Below, in pieces: positions 22,615-33,780 of a stretch of 64,000 nt of DNA. Below the pieces are notes generated by a model. It was not told where the DNA came from and did no database searches. It saw only the letters and a list, made by a program, of their open reading frames with translations. This DNA comes from Wyeomyia smithii (taxonomy: Eukaryota > Arthropoda > Insecta > Diptera > Culicidae). Location: assembly GCF_029784165.1 (NCBI RefSeq), contig NC_073696.1, positions 99,750,065-99,814,064 on the forward strand, given 5' to 3'. The first letter of the stretch is position 1; each line of letters begins with the position of its first letter. The translations under genes were made by a program, and so were the position numbers.

Positions 22615-24747
22615 TACTATCGATTATCACATTTGTCACTAACACCGATACATGGAGACATGAGCAAGAGATTGATGTTTGATCATCACACAGTTAGTCC
22701 TATGGCACATGGGGGGAACTGCTCACAAAAGTTGATTCAAAAACTGGCCCCTTTTACAACCTATGAAAATGGTATAACTAGTATAACGGGGCATCGATCT
22801 GTCAATTTGAATTGTGACAAAAAAACTCACACGCAGCACTTGTTCCTGTTAGAGCATCTTCAGCGGTCTATTCTTGTAACAACTTTGTACTAGATTTAAC
22901 CAGCGAAACTTAAAAAGAATTTACTAAAATAGACCAACTTGGCGTTCTCTGCACTGGTGTTGTATATTTTGTTGTTTTAAATCGCAGATACCCTGTGAAT
23001 GATTCAATACCCCATGCTATTAGTTTCTCATGAAACTTGAAGCACTCAATATTAAACAAACGGAAATTCGACAGTTTTTACATACATTAAGGGATTACTT
23101 TGGCAAGCCACTTTATATCCACGAGACTTAATGGATTTGATGGTTTAAGCCAAATGTCAGTGACATTTTTCAGGATGGATTAGTATAATCGAAAAATTTC
23201 TGCTGCAAGTAGGGCTTCGAAGGTAAGCGAAAAATATTTGATCGCGTAGATAATCGTCTTCCGTTTTCGTTTCCTCAATCTCGTCGAATATTGCAGTTCT
23301 TTAAACTTGAGTTCGTTTCTGGGAATATTGTAACAAGTCTGCCGTTTTCAGTTCAGTATCTTCGGAGAACACTTTTTTGGCTTCTTGAGACTGATCGTTC
23401 TTGGTAGTCCCACTACAATTAAGGCGGTAGATAGCCAACGTATTTGGCTACCTAGTGGCTGATGGTTTCATACCCAATAGTTGAACCAAGGCGTGAGCTG
23501 TTCATCGTCTTCTTAGGAAAACCACAAAAATCAATAGTGAATTGATGTGAAAAATCTTTGTTTTGTTTATCCCACATCACTCGCAAAACGCTTATATTGA
23601 AATAGCTAAAAATGTTATATTCAATTAGAATATGACATTTTACCCACCCGCAATTGGTGGTAGCGTGCAAGGATTTTAGAACGATTTATTTCAAATTTTA
23701 GATCAAAAAGTGACGAAAACAGATCAAAACGTATACGAGTTTCAAAGTTTTTTCAGGAGTGACATTGTGCAGCTCGATTCAAACGATTTTTTTTATTCTC
23801 TAACCTAACATAACGCTCATCAGTGATAATTTATTTTTGTACGAGTTACTCGAAACGAGATTCGCAATGTCACCCCAGTTCAGATCTTGTACCTATAAAA
23901 CAAAATTTGCAATAGTGGTGCTTCAGTGAATTTGAGTTTGTTCCAAAAAAAATAGAACAAAACATCGATTTGCACCACCGCTGTAGATGCCCTTATACGT
24001 CTTTTGACGTTGATCTTTCAAGAGCAGTGTTGCTCACAATATTTTTTTGAAAACTGCAAGAATATTCGGGTTATTCGCGTTGAAAGAGATTTTGAAGGCT
24101 GTTCGCACCTATGTGAACACTCATATGTAATTGTCAAAATGTGCGTGATGACAAAAGCAAAAATATTTCCTTCCTTCTTTTTCGCATGCAAAAACCAAAC
24201 AAATATCAGCAACACCGTCAACGCGAATTGTTTGAGTTTTACAGTTTTTATTTCAACAAAAAGAAATGTTTCCAAACATAATAACATCACTAACGTCGTT
24301 TTATATTTTGTGGGTACAACTTTTCTGTACATGCAGTGTTCGCGAACCACTCTAGTAAAGCTGCTGTCAAATTTATCATATGTTTAGTTTTTAACGAAAA
24401 AAATTTTATGAACTGACAGTGAACGGCGGTGGTTGTTCCTAACAGTAGAAGATGAATAACCACCTTTAAAAGCGATGAATCAGCCGAACGAGAATCAGAA
24501 CAAACCATTGTTGACAATATTCGACTGGCAGTATTGGTGGTTTTCTTCTTTGTGCGGGTGTACTCAGACGCGGGAAACGTGAACAAAATGAGCTATACTA
24601 AAATTTAAAACAAACCTGTTCTTGTACAAAATATGCAATAGTGTGAGCTATACGCAAAAAAGTAAAACGATATACTTAAGTACTTAGCATTTTGTGGAAT
24701 TCACCAATATAACTCAATAAACCGGTGCACCCGATGCAAAATCCAAG
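22615..24747. other. Long intergenic stretch without supported genes
   Basis: Several open frames of 60-127 codons on both strands (for example 24004-24387) show no recognisable domain, and opposite-strand frames overlap there, as expected by chance in AT-rich DNA. No bounded repeat was recognised. Confidence 0.45.
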
Positions 24748-24819
24748 TTATTTATTTATTTATTTCGTCAATCATAGTAGACTACATCTTAAAAACTATT
24801 GCTAACATCACAAATATAG

Positions 24820-27690
24820 TTATGTAATTCTAGTGTTCAATATTTTTCTAAGAGCATTTCGTGACATCGTTAAATCAATAACTTCACAATATTTATTGTA
24901 AAGACTCATCATACTATTAACTGGCCCGGCCATGGCATATTCTGTTCTATAAGAATTTAATACGAAAATTTTTCGCGTTCTTAATGAGCGTGTAGGAGCA
25001 TAAAAGTTGAGTTTTCCAAGCAGATTTTCCGAACTTATGCGTTGTGAAACTAAATCGTTGACAAGAGTTACCGAAGCAATTTCTCTTCTTTTTTCAAGCG
25101 TTTCTATATTAATAAGCATGCAACGCGATTCATAACAAGGGAGAGGAAATGAATTCCAACCTAGTTTTCTTAGTGCATATAACAAAAACTGTTTTTGTAC
25201 GGATTCGATTCTATTGGAATGGACGTCTTGATAAGGCGACCAAACAACACTACAGTATTCTAAGATAGATCTAACATATGTAACAAAGAGAGTTTTTATA
25301 GTGTACGGGTCTACGAAATGGTAACTGAACCTTTTTATAAAACTTAGCATACTGTTGGCTCTATTGATGATCGTATTGTAGTGATCAATGAATGTTAACT
25401 TAGAATCCATAATTACTCCTAAATCTCTAATTTGATAACACCTTTCTACAACTTGATGTGCAAGAGTGCAACTGGCATGTTCAGGATTTCTTTTCCTTGT
25501 GTAGGATATAATATTACATTTTTTTACGTTGAGATCAAGAAGACTTTTTTTACACCAAATGTAGAAAATGTCAACCTCTTGTTGGAATTGTTGGATGTCT
25601 GATTTGTGTTTTATTTCCATGTACAGTTTCATGTCATCGGCATATATCAATACTTTGAGACGATTCAACACAAGGGTAACGTCATTAACAAATAAAATGA
25701 AGAGCAAAGGGCCTAAATGGGAGCCTTGTGGAACTCCAGATGTCACTTTTACTGGTACAGAAAGGTGTCCCTTAAACCTAACCGTTTGTGTCCTGTTCGT
25801 CAAATAAGATTCAATCCATTTAAGTAGGCCTGACTCAAATCCCAGTTTTTTTAATTTGAACATAAGCATGGAAATATCTACTCTGTCAAAAGCTTTACTA
25901 AAATCCGTGTATAGAGTTTCCACGAAGTTGCCTCTGTCCATAGACGCAAGAGAGAAATCAAAAAATTCAAGTAAGTTGGTAGCCGTAGACCTCCCTTTGT
26001 AAAAACCATGTTGGTTACACGTTATGCGATTCTTTACCTGATTAAATATTTTTTGGTTTACGATAGCTTCAAAAAGTTTAGGAATACATGATATTATTGC
26101 AATGCCACGATAATTTTTGATGTCAGATCTCTTACCTGACTTGAAAATCGGTATAAGAAAAGATTTTTTCCAGACTGATGGAAACTGTCCGGACGTAAGG
26201 GATAAGTTGAAAAGCCAAAACAAGGGTTTTACGAAGGCAGGAGCAAGATTTTTCATGAGTGAGGGTGGAATTCCATCTGGACCTGGACCTTTTGAAGCGT
26301 CCAGTTCTTTTAGTGTTGCGAGGATTTCTTCAACAGTTATTTGCTTAATAGATACGTTATTTATTTGTTCATGCAAGTGCGAGAAATATTCAAAGTCCCT
26401 GACTTCGTCGCTATTTTTATAAACGGTTTGAAAAAAACTCGCAAACTTGTTGCAGATTTGCTTTGAGTCAGTACTGGCAAAGTCTTCATATTGCATGCGA
26501 GATGGGAAGTTATTAGACTTCATTTTATCGTTTGCAAATTTAAAAAACTGTTTTGGGTCTGATTTAATGTTATTTTCCACCCTTGTGTTGTGGTTCTCAT
26601 ACGCAATAGATATTTTAGTATTCAGTTCATCACAAATGTTCAAATATTTGTCCAAATTTCTTTGGTCTTTAAGTTTTTTGTGAGTTTTATGAGCTTTTTG
26701 TTTCCTATTCTTTAAATTTTTGATTTCTCTGGTGAACCAAATGGGATCTTTTGAGCTAATCGTTTTCTTTTTTGATTTTGGTACAGTTGAGTCTAAAACA
26801 CTATACAGTGATGATAAAAAATTATCAACCGCTTTGTTCATTTCTATTTCATTTTTTAGAAGTGATTGCCAGTCGATGTCAGTTAATTTACGATTGATTA
26901 GTTCAAAGTTTGCTTTAGTGAAGTCATATTTATATTCAGGATGATGATCAGAGGGTCGTGATCTCTCGGTATCAATCATTAGCGAGTACTCAATTGCAGT
27001 ATGAAATTTTTCATTTTTCCATAGGGGATATTCTGCTTTGTCAACACTAAAATCTTCCGTGCAATTGGTGAATAAAAAGTCTAAAAAACAGTTTTGCTCA
27101 TTCCGGATTGAGTTTACCTGATTTAATCCAAGTTGACTAAAACCGTCAAAAATAAATTGCAGAGTTTCGTTTTCTCCTACTACAGGAAGTAAAAGCGATT
27201 CATTATCATCGTTTACAATAAAATCAGCATCATTTTGATTGAAATCTCCATATATATGAATTTTTGAGTTAGTGTGGGACTCATCATTCACTAATTCTAC
27301 CGTCCTTAAAAATTTTTCATATGATTGCTTTTTGGCAAAGTGGGGTGGAGAGTAAACAGATACGAAAATATGGATTTCACCCTTCAACAGAACTTTAACC
27401 CAGACATCTTCAAATTCGGCATGTTTCTGGGTTATGATTTGCTCAGAATCATGCTGAACCCCAACAGCTACAAGCACTCCTCCACCTGATTTTTTATCAG
27501 ATAGTGATAAATCACGATCGCTCCTGAACACATTAAAGGAACTGTTGAAAACTTCTTCACTTTTAATATCTTCGTTCCAGTTCGTTTCCGTTGCTAAGAT
27601 GATTGAGTATGAACATCCACTTATTCTGTTATTAATGTGATTAATTTTGAGTGCAGTGCGCATCCTGTTGAAACTCTGAGCATAAATCAA
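24820..27690 (-). CDS. LINE ORF2: AP endonuclease and reverse transcriptase, 956 residues
   Basis: The protein nicks target DNA and reverse-transcribes the LINE RNA. Residues 1-240 are an apurinic-type endonuclease with ATETNW near the start, GDFNQND in the middle and RPSDHHPEYKY near the end. A linker is followed by an RT from about residue 470: GPGPDGIPPSLM, KNYRGIAIISCIPK, QHGFYKGRSTATNL, LYTDFSKAFDRVD (first catalytic Asp), SGVPQGSHLGPLLF and IYADDMKLY (catalytic YADD intact). The C-terminal region carries SMLSFIKRFSYHFVDPYTIK and QKQFLLYALRKLGW, which recur in the relic at 54165. No RNase H domain is seen. The start ATG follows ORF1 by 42 bases, so reinitiation is possible. The clade (CR1 or Jockey) is not settled here. 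Confidence 0.92.
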   Translation of the reverse strand: MIYAQSFNRMRTALKINHINNRISGCSYSIILATETNWNEDIKSEEVFNSSFNVFRSDRDLSLSDKKSGGGVLVAVGVQHDSEQIITQKHAEFEDVWVKVLLKGEIHIFVSVYSPPHFAKKQSYEKFLRTVELVNDESHTNSKIHIYGDFNQNDADFIVNDDNESLLLPVVGENETLQFIFDGFSQLGLNQVNSIRNEQNCFLDFLFTNCTEDFSVDKAEYPLWKNEKFHTAIEYSLMIDTERSRPSDHHPEYKYDFTKANFELINRKLTDIDWQSLLKNEIEMNKAVDNFLSSLYSVLDSTVPKSKKKTISSKDPIWFTREIKNLKNRKQKAHKTHKKLKDQRNLDKYLNICDELNTKISIAYENHNTRVENNIKSDPKQFFKFANDKMKSNNFPSRMQYEDFASTDSKQICNKFASFFQTVYKNSDEVRDFEYFSHLHEQINNVSIKQITVEEILATLKELDASKGPGPDGIPPSLMKNLAPAFVKPLFWLFNLSLTSGQFPSVWKKSFLIPIFKSGKRSDIKNYRGIAIISCIPKLFEAIVNQKIFNQVKNRITCNQHGFYKGRSTATNLLEFFDFSLASMDRGNFVETLYTDFSKAFDRVDISMLMFKLKKLGFESGLLKWIESYLTNRTQTVRFKGHLSVPVKVTSGVPQGSHLGPLLFILFVNDVTLVLNRLKVLIYADDMKLYMEIKHKSDIQQFQQEVDIFYIWCKKSLLDLNVKKCNIISYTRKRNPEHASCTLAHQVVERCYQIRDLGVIMDSKLTFIDHYNTIINRANSMLSFIKRFSYHFVDPYTIKTLFVTYVRSILEYCSVVWSPYQDVHSNRIESVQKQFLLYALRKLGWNSFPLPCYESRCMLINIETLEKRREIASVTLVNDLVSQRISSENLLGKLNFYAPTRSLRTRKIFVLNSYRTEYAMAGPVNSMMSLYNKYCEVIDLTMSRNALRKILNTRIT

Positions 27691-27732
27691 TACTTCATTG
27701 ACTACTGGCGTTGTTTTTTCTTTCTCTGAGCG

Positions 27733-29535
27733 TCACTGATTTTGAGAACACGAATGCTTACAATAACATCCATCACACGGGAAACTTGCTGATCTAAAAT
27801 TATTGTTATTGTTATAGTTGTGGCTGCCAGCCAAATGGGAAGGACACGATACAGCTGAAGAGGTCGCGGGAGTCGTTAAGTTGAGCGGGCTCGTTGAAAC
27901 GGTAGGCATGAAAGATGATTGTGACTCATTATTCGCTGGGTACGGATTAAGTATTTCGCCTCGTTGAAAAGAGATATGCTGGAGATTAGGTGGGGGTCGA
28001 GAAAATTTATCCTTCGCTGCAGCAAGAAGCACACGGTCTGGTGGTAGTTGGTTGTAGTAGCTGTTGTTAAGATTCCTGTTAAGATTGAGGTAACGATTCG
28101 GGATTTGATTGTTGTTATTATTGATGCTGTTATTGTTGTTGTTGGAGTTGTTAATGTTGCGGTTGTTGTAGATGTTATTATTGCGATTGAAGTTATTATT
28201 GTTGCGGTTCTGGTGGTTGTTGTTGCTGCGGTTGTTGTAGATGTTATTGTTGTGATTGTAGTTGTTATTGTTGCGGTTCTGGTGGTTGTTATTGCTGCGG
28301 TGGTTGTAGATGTTATTGTTGCGATTGTAATTGTCATTGTTGTTCAGGTGGTTGTTATTGTTGCGGTTGTTGTAATTGTTACCATTGCGGTTGTTGTTGT
28401 TAGTATTGTTGTTGTAAGCCTGTTGTCGTCGATTCCTCCTTCTTCTGGCTGCATCTGCATTCTTCAACTGTACCAAACGACGCCTTTTACGTTCATCATA
28501 ATCTGTCCAATCCGCTTTCCAAACTTTTTTGGAACCTAGAAACCGCCAACCTGAATTATTGGCGTTATCCAAATTAAGTTCTGTTGCCAAACTTGGAAGT
28601 GAAACAGGTGAAGCTATTGGGGGAGCGGCAACACTCGCTGACTTAGATCTTAGTTCTTCGATGCAGGATGACAGAGTTTTAAGTTCATCTACAATGTTTA
28701 TCTCTAACGGACTGGTTTGTATTAAACAGCTGGTTGCTGTTTCTACAAACAGCTGTCCTAACTGAGAAAGTTCGTTATTTATGCTGGTCAGCGATTCCGT
28801 TAATTCGTTCCGAAGTTCGTTCCGAAGTTCGTTCTTGAATTCCGAAAAAGCAATGTTAACGAGCTGCGTCAGGTGATTTTTAAGTGTAGGCATAACACCA
28901 GCCACACTGTTGGCTTTGATGTTTGACGTTAGCGCTTGGTTTATTTGTATAAGTGACTTGTCGATACCCTCTAGAGTTTCTGGAATTGTGCTTGGTTGTT
29001 CGAGTTGGGTCACAAGTCGATGAATCACCTCTGTATTATCATCAATCAATTTCGTCAGCTTGTTCTGCTGTTTGGTCAACGTGTTCAATTCAAACGATGC
29101 CGTTACTAAAAGTTGGCAGGAATCGCAGCACGGTAGCAAAAATGCAGTTGGATCTACGGCTGGTTTATCTTGTTTGTCTTGTTTGTCTTTTTTAACGATA
29201 CGCAGAGAACTTCTGCTTTTAGCAACTACTTCGGGGGGGCACGATACTCCCACACAGGAGGCATGGAATTTTCGATTACACCCTCCAACACACGACCAGA
29301 ACACTTCGGCACCGGAGTCTTTCGCGCAGACTTCGCAAATTTGATTCATTTTTACCGACACAAAAACACAACAAGCAAAATGAAAAGTAATGTAAATCTT
29401 GTAAATCTTTGAGAGTTCGTAAGCTAATTTTACAGTAATATGTCTGGTGATCAAGCGGAATAATTTCTGATTTTGCATAACTTGTTTCGACTTAGACGTT
29501 AATAAGTTACAGCTTAACTCCATATTTTTGGACAT
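27733..29535 (-). CDS. LINE ORF1: PHD-type zinc finger and asparagine-rich protein, up to 600 residues
   Basis: Probable nucleic-acid chaperone/RNP protein of the LINE. The likely initiator is Met63 (29349), directly before QICEVCAKDSGAEVFWSC and GGCNRKFHASCVGV, a Cys/His finger of PHD type as found in CR1-group ORF1 proteins. A coiled-coil-like stretch with repeated ELRNELRNEL follows near residues 230-240. Then comes a basic block (RKRRRLVQLKN, AARRRRNRRQQ) and a long Asn-rich low-complexity region built of NNRN/NNNN words. The extension upstream of Met63 looks like translated leader. The open frame suggests recent activity. Confidence 0.85.
   Translation of the reverse strand: MSKNMELSCNLLTSKSKQVMQNQKLFRLITRHITVKLAYELSKIYKIYITFHFACCVFVSVKMNQICEVCAKDSGAEVFWSCVGGCNRKFHASCVGVSCPPEVVAKSRSSLRIVKKDKQDKQDKPAVDPTAFLLPCCDSCQLLVTASFELNTLTKQQNKLTKLIDDNTEVIHRLVTQLEQPSTIPETLEGIDKSLIQINQALTSNIKANSVAGVMPTLKNHLTQLVNIAFSEFKNELRNELRNELTESLTSINNELSQLGQLFVETATSCLIQTSPLEINIVDELKTLSSCIEELRSKSASVAAPPIASPVSLPSLATELNLDNANNSGWRFLGSKKVWKADWTDYDERKRRRLVQLKNADAARRRRNRRQQAYNNNTNNNNRNGNNYNNRNNNNHLNNNDNYNRNNNIYNHRSNNNHQNRNNNNYNHNNNIYNNRSNNNHQNRNNNNFNRNNNIYNNRNINNSNNNNNSINNNNNQIPNRYLNLNRNLNNSYYNQLPPDRVLLAAAKDKFSRPPPNLQHISFQRGEILNPYPANNESQSSFMPTVSTSPLNLTTPATSSAVSCPSHLAGSHNYNNNNNFRSASFPCDGCYCKHSCSQNQ
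28090..28425. repeat. TTG/ATT trinucleotide low-complexity tract inside ORF1
   Basis: Plus-strand TTG/ATT repeats, read on the minus strand as AAC/AAT asparagine codons with interspersed Arg and His. It includes near-identical tandem units of about 72-78 bp around 28170-28340 (GCGGTTCTGGTGGTTGTT occurs twice), suggesting slippage or unequal exchange within ORF1. Confidence 0.85.
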
Positions 29536-29560
29536 TTATACAGTAGTTCTATTAGCTATG

Positions 29561-30826
29561 AAGCACCCAATTAGGATACATTACTTCAGTTTAACCTCTT
29601 AAACGATTACAAGTAGTTTATAATCCTGATACAGTAAACGTCATCTGCTACAAAAGATAGTCATCATTATTGGTTTTGAGCTATCGGTTAGTATGTATGA
29701 GTTATTCTGTGAATCTGGTGGCACTGCTTGCAAGTTGAATAATATTCCAGTACCTAGTGCTTGAAGGCATCAATCATCTGAGGGGTGCAAAAATTGAGTT
29801 TTTTCAGCTTTTCAATGAAATAATTTTGCTAAAAAATGTTTCCATTAATTGATTGATTAATCATCAAAATCCTGCCAAAAATAGAATACTGATTTCAGAT
29901 TTTTGTACCGCTTGTGGTATGTTGTTGAAATAAAATAAAGGGTTATGTTTTTGGAAACTCTAGTACCATCGAAAAACATATATGTTTGTAAATTGAGATT
30001 TATTCGAAAACCAAAATTCTTATTCTCCAATAAATTTATTTTGATAAGTAAATTTAGTGAGCACAGATAATGTTAGGAGAATAAAATCTAAGATGTATTT
30101 AATGCATGAATATGTTCACGCCTCTGTTGTTGTTTCTTCGAAAAGGTCTACAACCGTTATGTGTGAACTTCGCTGTATCATTCAAAACCTTTAAAACATA
30201 CTGGGCTTAAAGTATTCTTTACTTTATTCAGTGTGGTTTACTGTTTTCTACCACATGTTAACCCAAAAATGGGTGACAGGTTTTTGTTTCATTTTTCAAA
30301 AAGATGCAAATGTTCCTTCCATTTAGTCATGGTTATCCCGAAAATGTAACTCCAAGTTGCTATAAGTACCTACAAACCATCATTTCGTATATAAGTACAT
30401 ACTATACCGTACTCGTAATAAAACAAAAAGATTTTGGCTTTTTATCCAACAGAAGCAGTAAGGTCTGGTGACTGTTCTGTATGAACAGTATGAACAAGTG
30501 TATGAACAGTATATACTAGCCTTATCATTAACTGCTCGACTTTGGGTTCTTCCTTAAATTTTCACTAAATGTTGTAAAAACTTAGAAAAGTAAAAATGCT
30601 ATTGCATCGTTGTATAGCCCCTCGGTAATATTAATGCTGGTATAAAAAATTTGACATTTCGATGCCCCACTATACCACAGAGAAAAGTTCAGCTGGACCC
30701 AACTTTTTTCATCCAGTTCCCCCTATGTGCCTATGGCTACCACACGCTTCAAGCGCCTTGCTCCTGGATTCAAGTCAGCGCCAGACGCATTGTAATGAAT
30801 AACAAAAATTGAACGGAATTAAAAAA
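29561..30826. other. AT-rich intergenic stretch, no gene seen
   Basis: Only short open frames and no bounded repeats. Around 30475-30510 GTATGAACAG occurs three times in a short imperfect tandem array. Confidence 0.5.
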
Positions 30827-31677
30827 ATTTACTTTTTCTTCTGCCTTGGTTTCCATGTATGATTTTTTCATGTATTTTGACGCAACAAATTCCCCCGGGT
30901 TTAAACACATTTCTTAAGCGACAACAGTGGCGCCATTTTGAATTTTTGAGAAATCGGAAAATTTGGATGTTCTTCCGACGCCATTTTCTTTTGAAGGCAA
31001 ATATCAAAATTCTAAGAGTTTTTCCACATATTAGCATTTTTTTTACTCATCTTTTAAAAAACAGTTCTTAAATTGGACAAAAACTGAGCTCAAAACGGTG
31101 ATTCCACTAAAAGGGCATGGTTTATTTGTTTTTGTTTTTAATTGTAGGGGTACAAAAAAGGCATGGTTTTATTGTCATTGTTTTTAATTGTAGGGAAATT
31201 GAAGCAAAGTTGATATGTTGCTAACATTTTACGTGGATCAGACAGCTACCAATCGATTCCAGAGACTTTCTTACTCAATATAAACCATAATTCGACTACT
31301 GCTTCTAAATATTAGCGCATTACCATTAATGCTCATACATACTTGATATTATTTCGCTTTGTGAAATATACTCAAACCATGCCAAAACCGTTTTCATAGA
31401 ATCACCGTTTTGAGCTCAGTTTTTGTCCGATTTAAAATCCTTTTTTTTCTTCTAAAGATAGGTAAGAAAATGCTAATATGTGGAGAAACTCTTAGAATTT
31501 TTATATTTGGCTTGAAAACGAAATGGCGTCGAAAAAACATCGAAAATTTTCGATTTCTCAAAAATTCGAAATGGTGCCACTGTGGCCCCTTAAGGTGAAA
31601 TGTGTTCAAACTCGGAGGAATTTGTTTTTGCGTCAAAATACATGAAAAAACATATATAGGAGCCGAGGAAAAAAAAT
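30827..31677. mobile_element. Foldback element, two ~285-bp arms and a ~280-bp loop
   Basis: The left arm 30827-31112 and right arm 31391-31677 are inverted copies of high similarity. For example, CAAAAACTGAGCTCAAAACG (31078) faces CGTTTTGAGCTCAGTTTTTG, and the inner CCACATATTAGCATTTT blocks also match. The loop holds a direct duplication (GGCATGGTTT with TTTTTAATTGTAGGG, twice). No transposase. It abuts, and may have inserted into, the second gypsy relic. Confidence 0.85.
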
Positions 31678-31689
31678 TGTTGCACTGTG

Positions 31690-33541
31690 TAATCGACAGT
31701 CTCATCGTGAAAATTCCTGTAGTTCGCCCGTTTATCATCGAAGTTATTTTCGGCAGAGTCTCAAGACCAACTGCTCAAAAAACTCGAAAACTGTGGATTC
31801 CATCTCAAATACAAAAATATAGGTTTCTTAAAACCGAAGTTCGGTATCTAGGTTCCATCATCGCCCGAAAAAGAACGCAGAAGAGAACCATCGCAAATAT
31901 TCCTGCACGGACGAACGTGTCCGAAGTACGATCATTTCTTGGCGCTGTAAACTACTACGGCAAATTCGTTCGGAACACCCACGAGCTGCGTCACTCAAGC
32001 TGTTGCAAAAGATGCCGAATGGGATTGGAGTGCCGATTGTCAGCATTCGTTTGTCCAATTCAAGGATAAACTGCAATCAAACCTTCCTTTGAGCCACTAC
32101 AACCCGGAACTTCCAATCGTTTGCAGGAGTATCGAAACCCGAAATTGGTGCTGTAATTTTCCACAAGTTTCCGAACGGTAGCATGAAAGCAATTCAACAC
32201 GCTTCACGCTTCTTCACTCAAGCAGAGCAATCATGCGCACAACCGGAAAAAAAGTACTAGCCCTGATGTACGGGATAAAAAACTTCCACAAAATACTCCT
32301 GGGCCGGAAATTCACACTTCAAACGGACCACAATCCACTGTTGTCATTTTTCAGATCGAATAAAGGCATTCCCGTGCATACGGCAAACCGCCTCCAGCGC
32401 TCTTATCCTACTCAATTATGATCTCGACATCCAATACGTTTTGACCAACGAGTTTCGATGCGCTGACATGGTTTCCCGACTCATCGACCAAAGTTTGCGT
32501 CCAGAAGAAGACTACGCCATTGCAGCAATCAACTTCGAATCGACGTCCCTGAGCGTAATCAACAACTATGTGATGTTCCAAGAACGGGTGATTGTTCCAC
32601 AAGTGTTCCGGTGACGGTTGCTCATTCAGTTTTACTATAGTCACTGGTCACCCCCCCCCCCCCCCCCATGGTACGAATGGATAGCGAAATCGAAGACTTC
32701 GTTCGACGATGTAAAATGCGGCTAAGGCTCCAATCAAGGGTACTGGAATCATAGCCAACCCCAGACAAGCCGTAGTCCCGAATATACATCTACTATGCTG
32801 GACCGGTCGATAGCTACTATCTTCTGGTGGTCGTCGATCCATTCACTAAACGGCCTGAGGTGAAGCTAACCAAATCGACGACAACCAAAACAACGATCAG
32901 ACTCCTCAGCAAATGTGCTTTACGTTTGGCGTTCCAGAAACTATTGTGTCCGAAACAGATTCTACAACTTCAAAAGTTCTGCGAGTACGGCTTCATACCA
33001 CCAACGGTTTGGCTAACCGTTTTGTGGACACTGCCAAGAGAACTTTGAAAAAAAAAAAACTAGCTCGGGAGGAGAGTCTCTAGAAGTAGCTTTGGAAACA
33101 TTCCTAACTGTATACCATCCTTTTCAACACCCGAACTCGATGGTCAGTCACTGACAAAGAGGATGTTGGGAAGACTATTGCGAACTATATCGGCGCTTTT
33201 GAAACCACCAATCAACAGCAAAGCAAACAGAGGAATAACCCATCATCATCGAACGCATATAAAAGGTCAGCTACAATTTACTGAACGAAACCCGAAACCT
33301 GGAAACTTTTACTTTTAAAGATCCACCTGCTGAAGAAGTTCAAGAATTGCCTTAGTTATCAGAAGAAGCTCTACACTACTCACGGCTGAAGAGCAACAAC
33401 CTCTCGATACTGCTGAACAGCTACCACGAAGAAGGAAATATTCCTGAGCAGTCAGACGATGAAGAACCAGAAGCCCCTGATTGACCCAAACCTCAACTAG
33501 CTCCGAGATTCCTAGGGTACTGGCTGTTTTAAAGGGGGAGT
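31690..33541 (+). mobile_element. Second Ty3/gypsy relic: RT end, RNase H, integrase pieces
   Basis: Plus-strand fragments in order with stops and deletions. The RT thumb lies at about 31820-31990 (FLKTEVRYLGSIIA, NVSEVRSFLGAVNYYGKFVR). RNase H lies at about 32230-32400 (KKVLALMYGIKNFHKILLGR, FTLQTDHNPLLSF). Integrase pieces lie at about 32795-33045 (YYLLVVVDPFTKRPEVKLTK). A pol tail ends near 33530, followed by AAAGGGGGAG, a polypurine tract, directly before an LTR. A 17-base C run (32651-32667) interrupts RNase H/integrase. The 5' half is missing, replaced at the left by the foldback element. Confidence 0.75.
32651..32667. repeat. C homopolymer of 17 bases
   Basis: An uninterrupted C run inside the gypsy relic. 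It may be an assembly-uncertain length. A similar but shorter run lies in the MITE at 3481-3490. Confidence 0.95.
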
Positions 33542-33780
33542 TGTTTTATTAAAGTAACTGGTAGAAAGTTGTCCTTGACAACAGAGTGAAAATTTGTTTA
33601 CACTGGGGTCATTTTTTACGTGGTAGATTGTACCGCTTTTTAAAAACTAGATTAGATTTATTTTTACTAAACTAATTTAATACCGCGTACAAATGATCTC
33701 CATTCGCGTGAAAATAATCCGCGTTATTCTGAAAAAAAAACGTGTTTAAAAATAGAAATAGATGTTGTTTAGTAAAAACC
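33542..33780 (+). mobile_element. LTR of the second gypsy relic
   Basis: It starts TGTTTTATTAAAGTAACTGG right after the polypurine tract and aligns blockwise with 18835-18945: GACAACAGAGTGAAAATTT early and AATAGAAATAGATGTTGTTT near the end. The exact right boundary is not visible. Confidence 0.65.

Larger units (their letters stand above)
24748..29560 (-). mobile_element. Nearly complete CR1/Jockey-type LINE
   Basis: The minus-strand order is 5' leader, ORF1 (29535/29349 to 27733), a 42-bp gap, ORF2 (27690 to 24820), then a roughly 55-base 3' UTR and an (AAAT)n tail at about 24748-24766. Both ORFs are uninterrupted, unlike every other retroelement in the window, so this is the youngest and possibly most recently active copy. 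The 5' boundary is not visible and no target duplication was found. A decayed relative lies at 54165-55160. Confidence 0.85.

Noticed and set aside
24004..24387. 127-codon open frame, plus strand, with a 110-codon frame on the opposite strand
   Set aside because: No recognisable domain, odd composition, overlapping antisense frame and AT-rich context. Best explained by chance.
27876..28337. 153-codon minus-strand Thr/Ile-rich frame
   Set aside because: Another frame of the same trinucleotide repeat in ORF1.
28048..28539. 163-codon plus-strand frame of almost only V, I and A residues
   Set aside because: Antisense shadow of the Asn codon repeats in LINE ORF1 on the minus strand.
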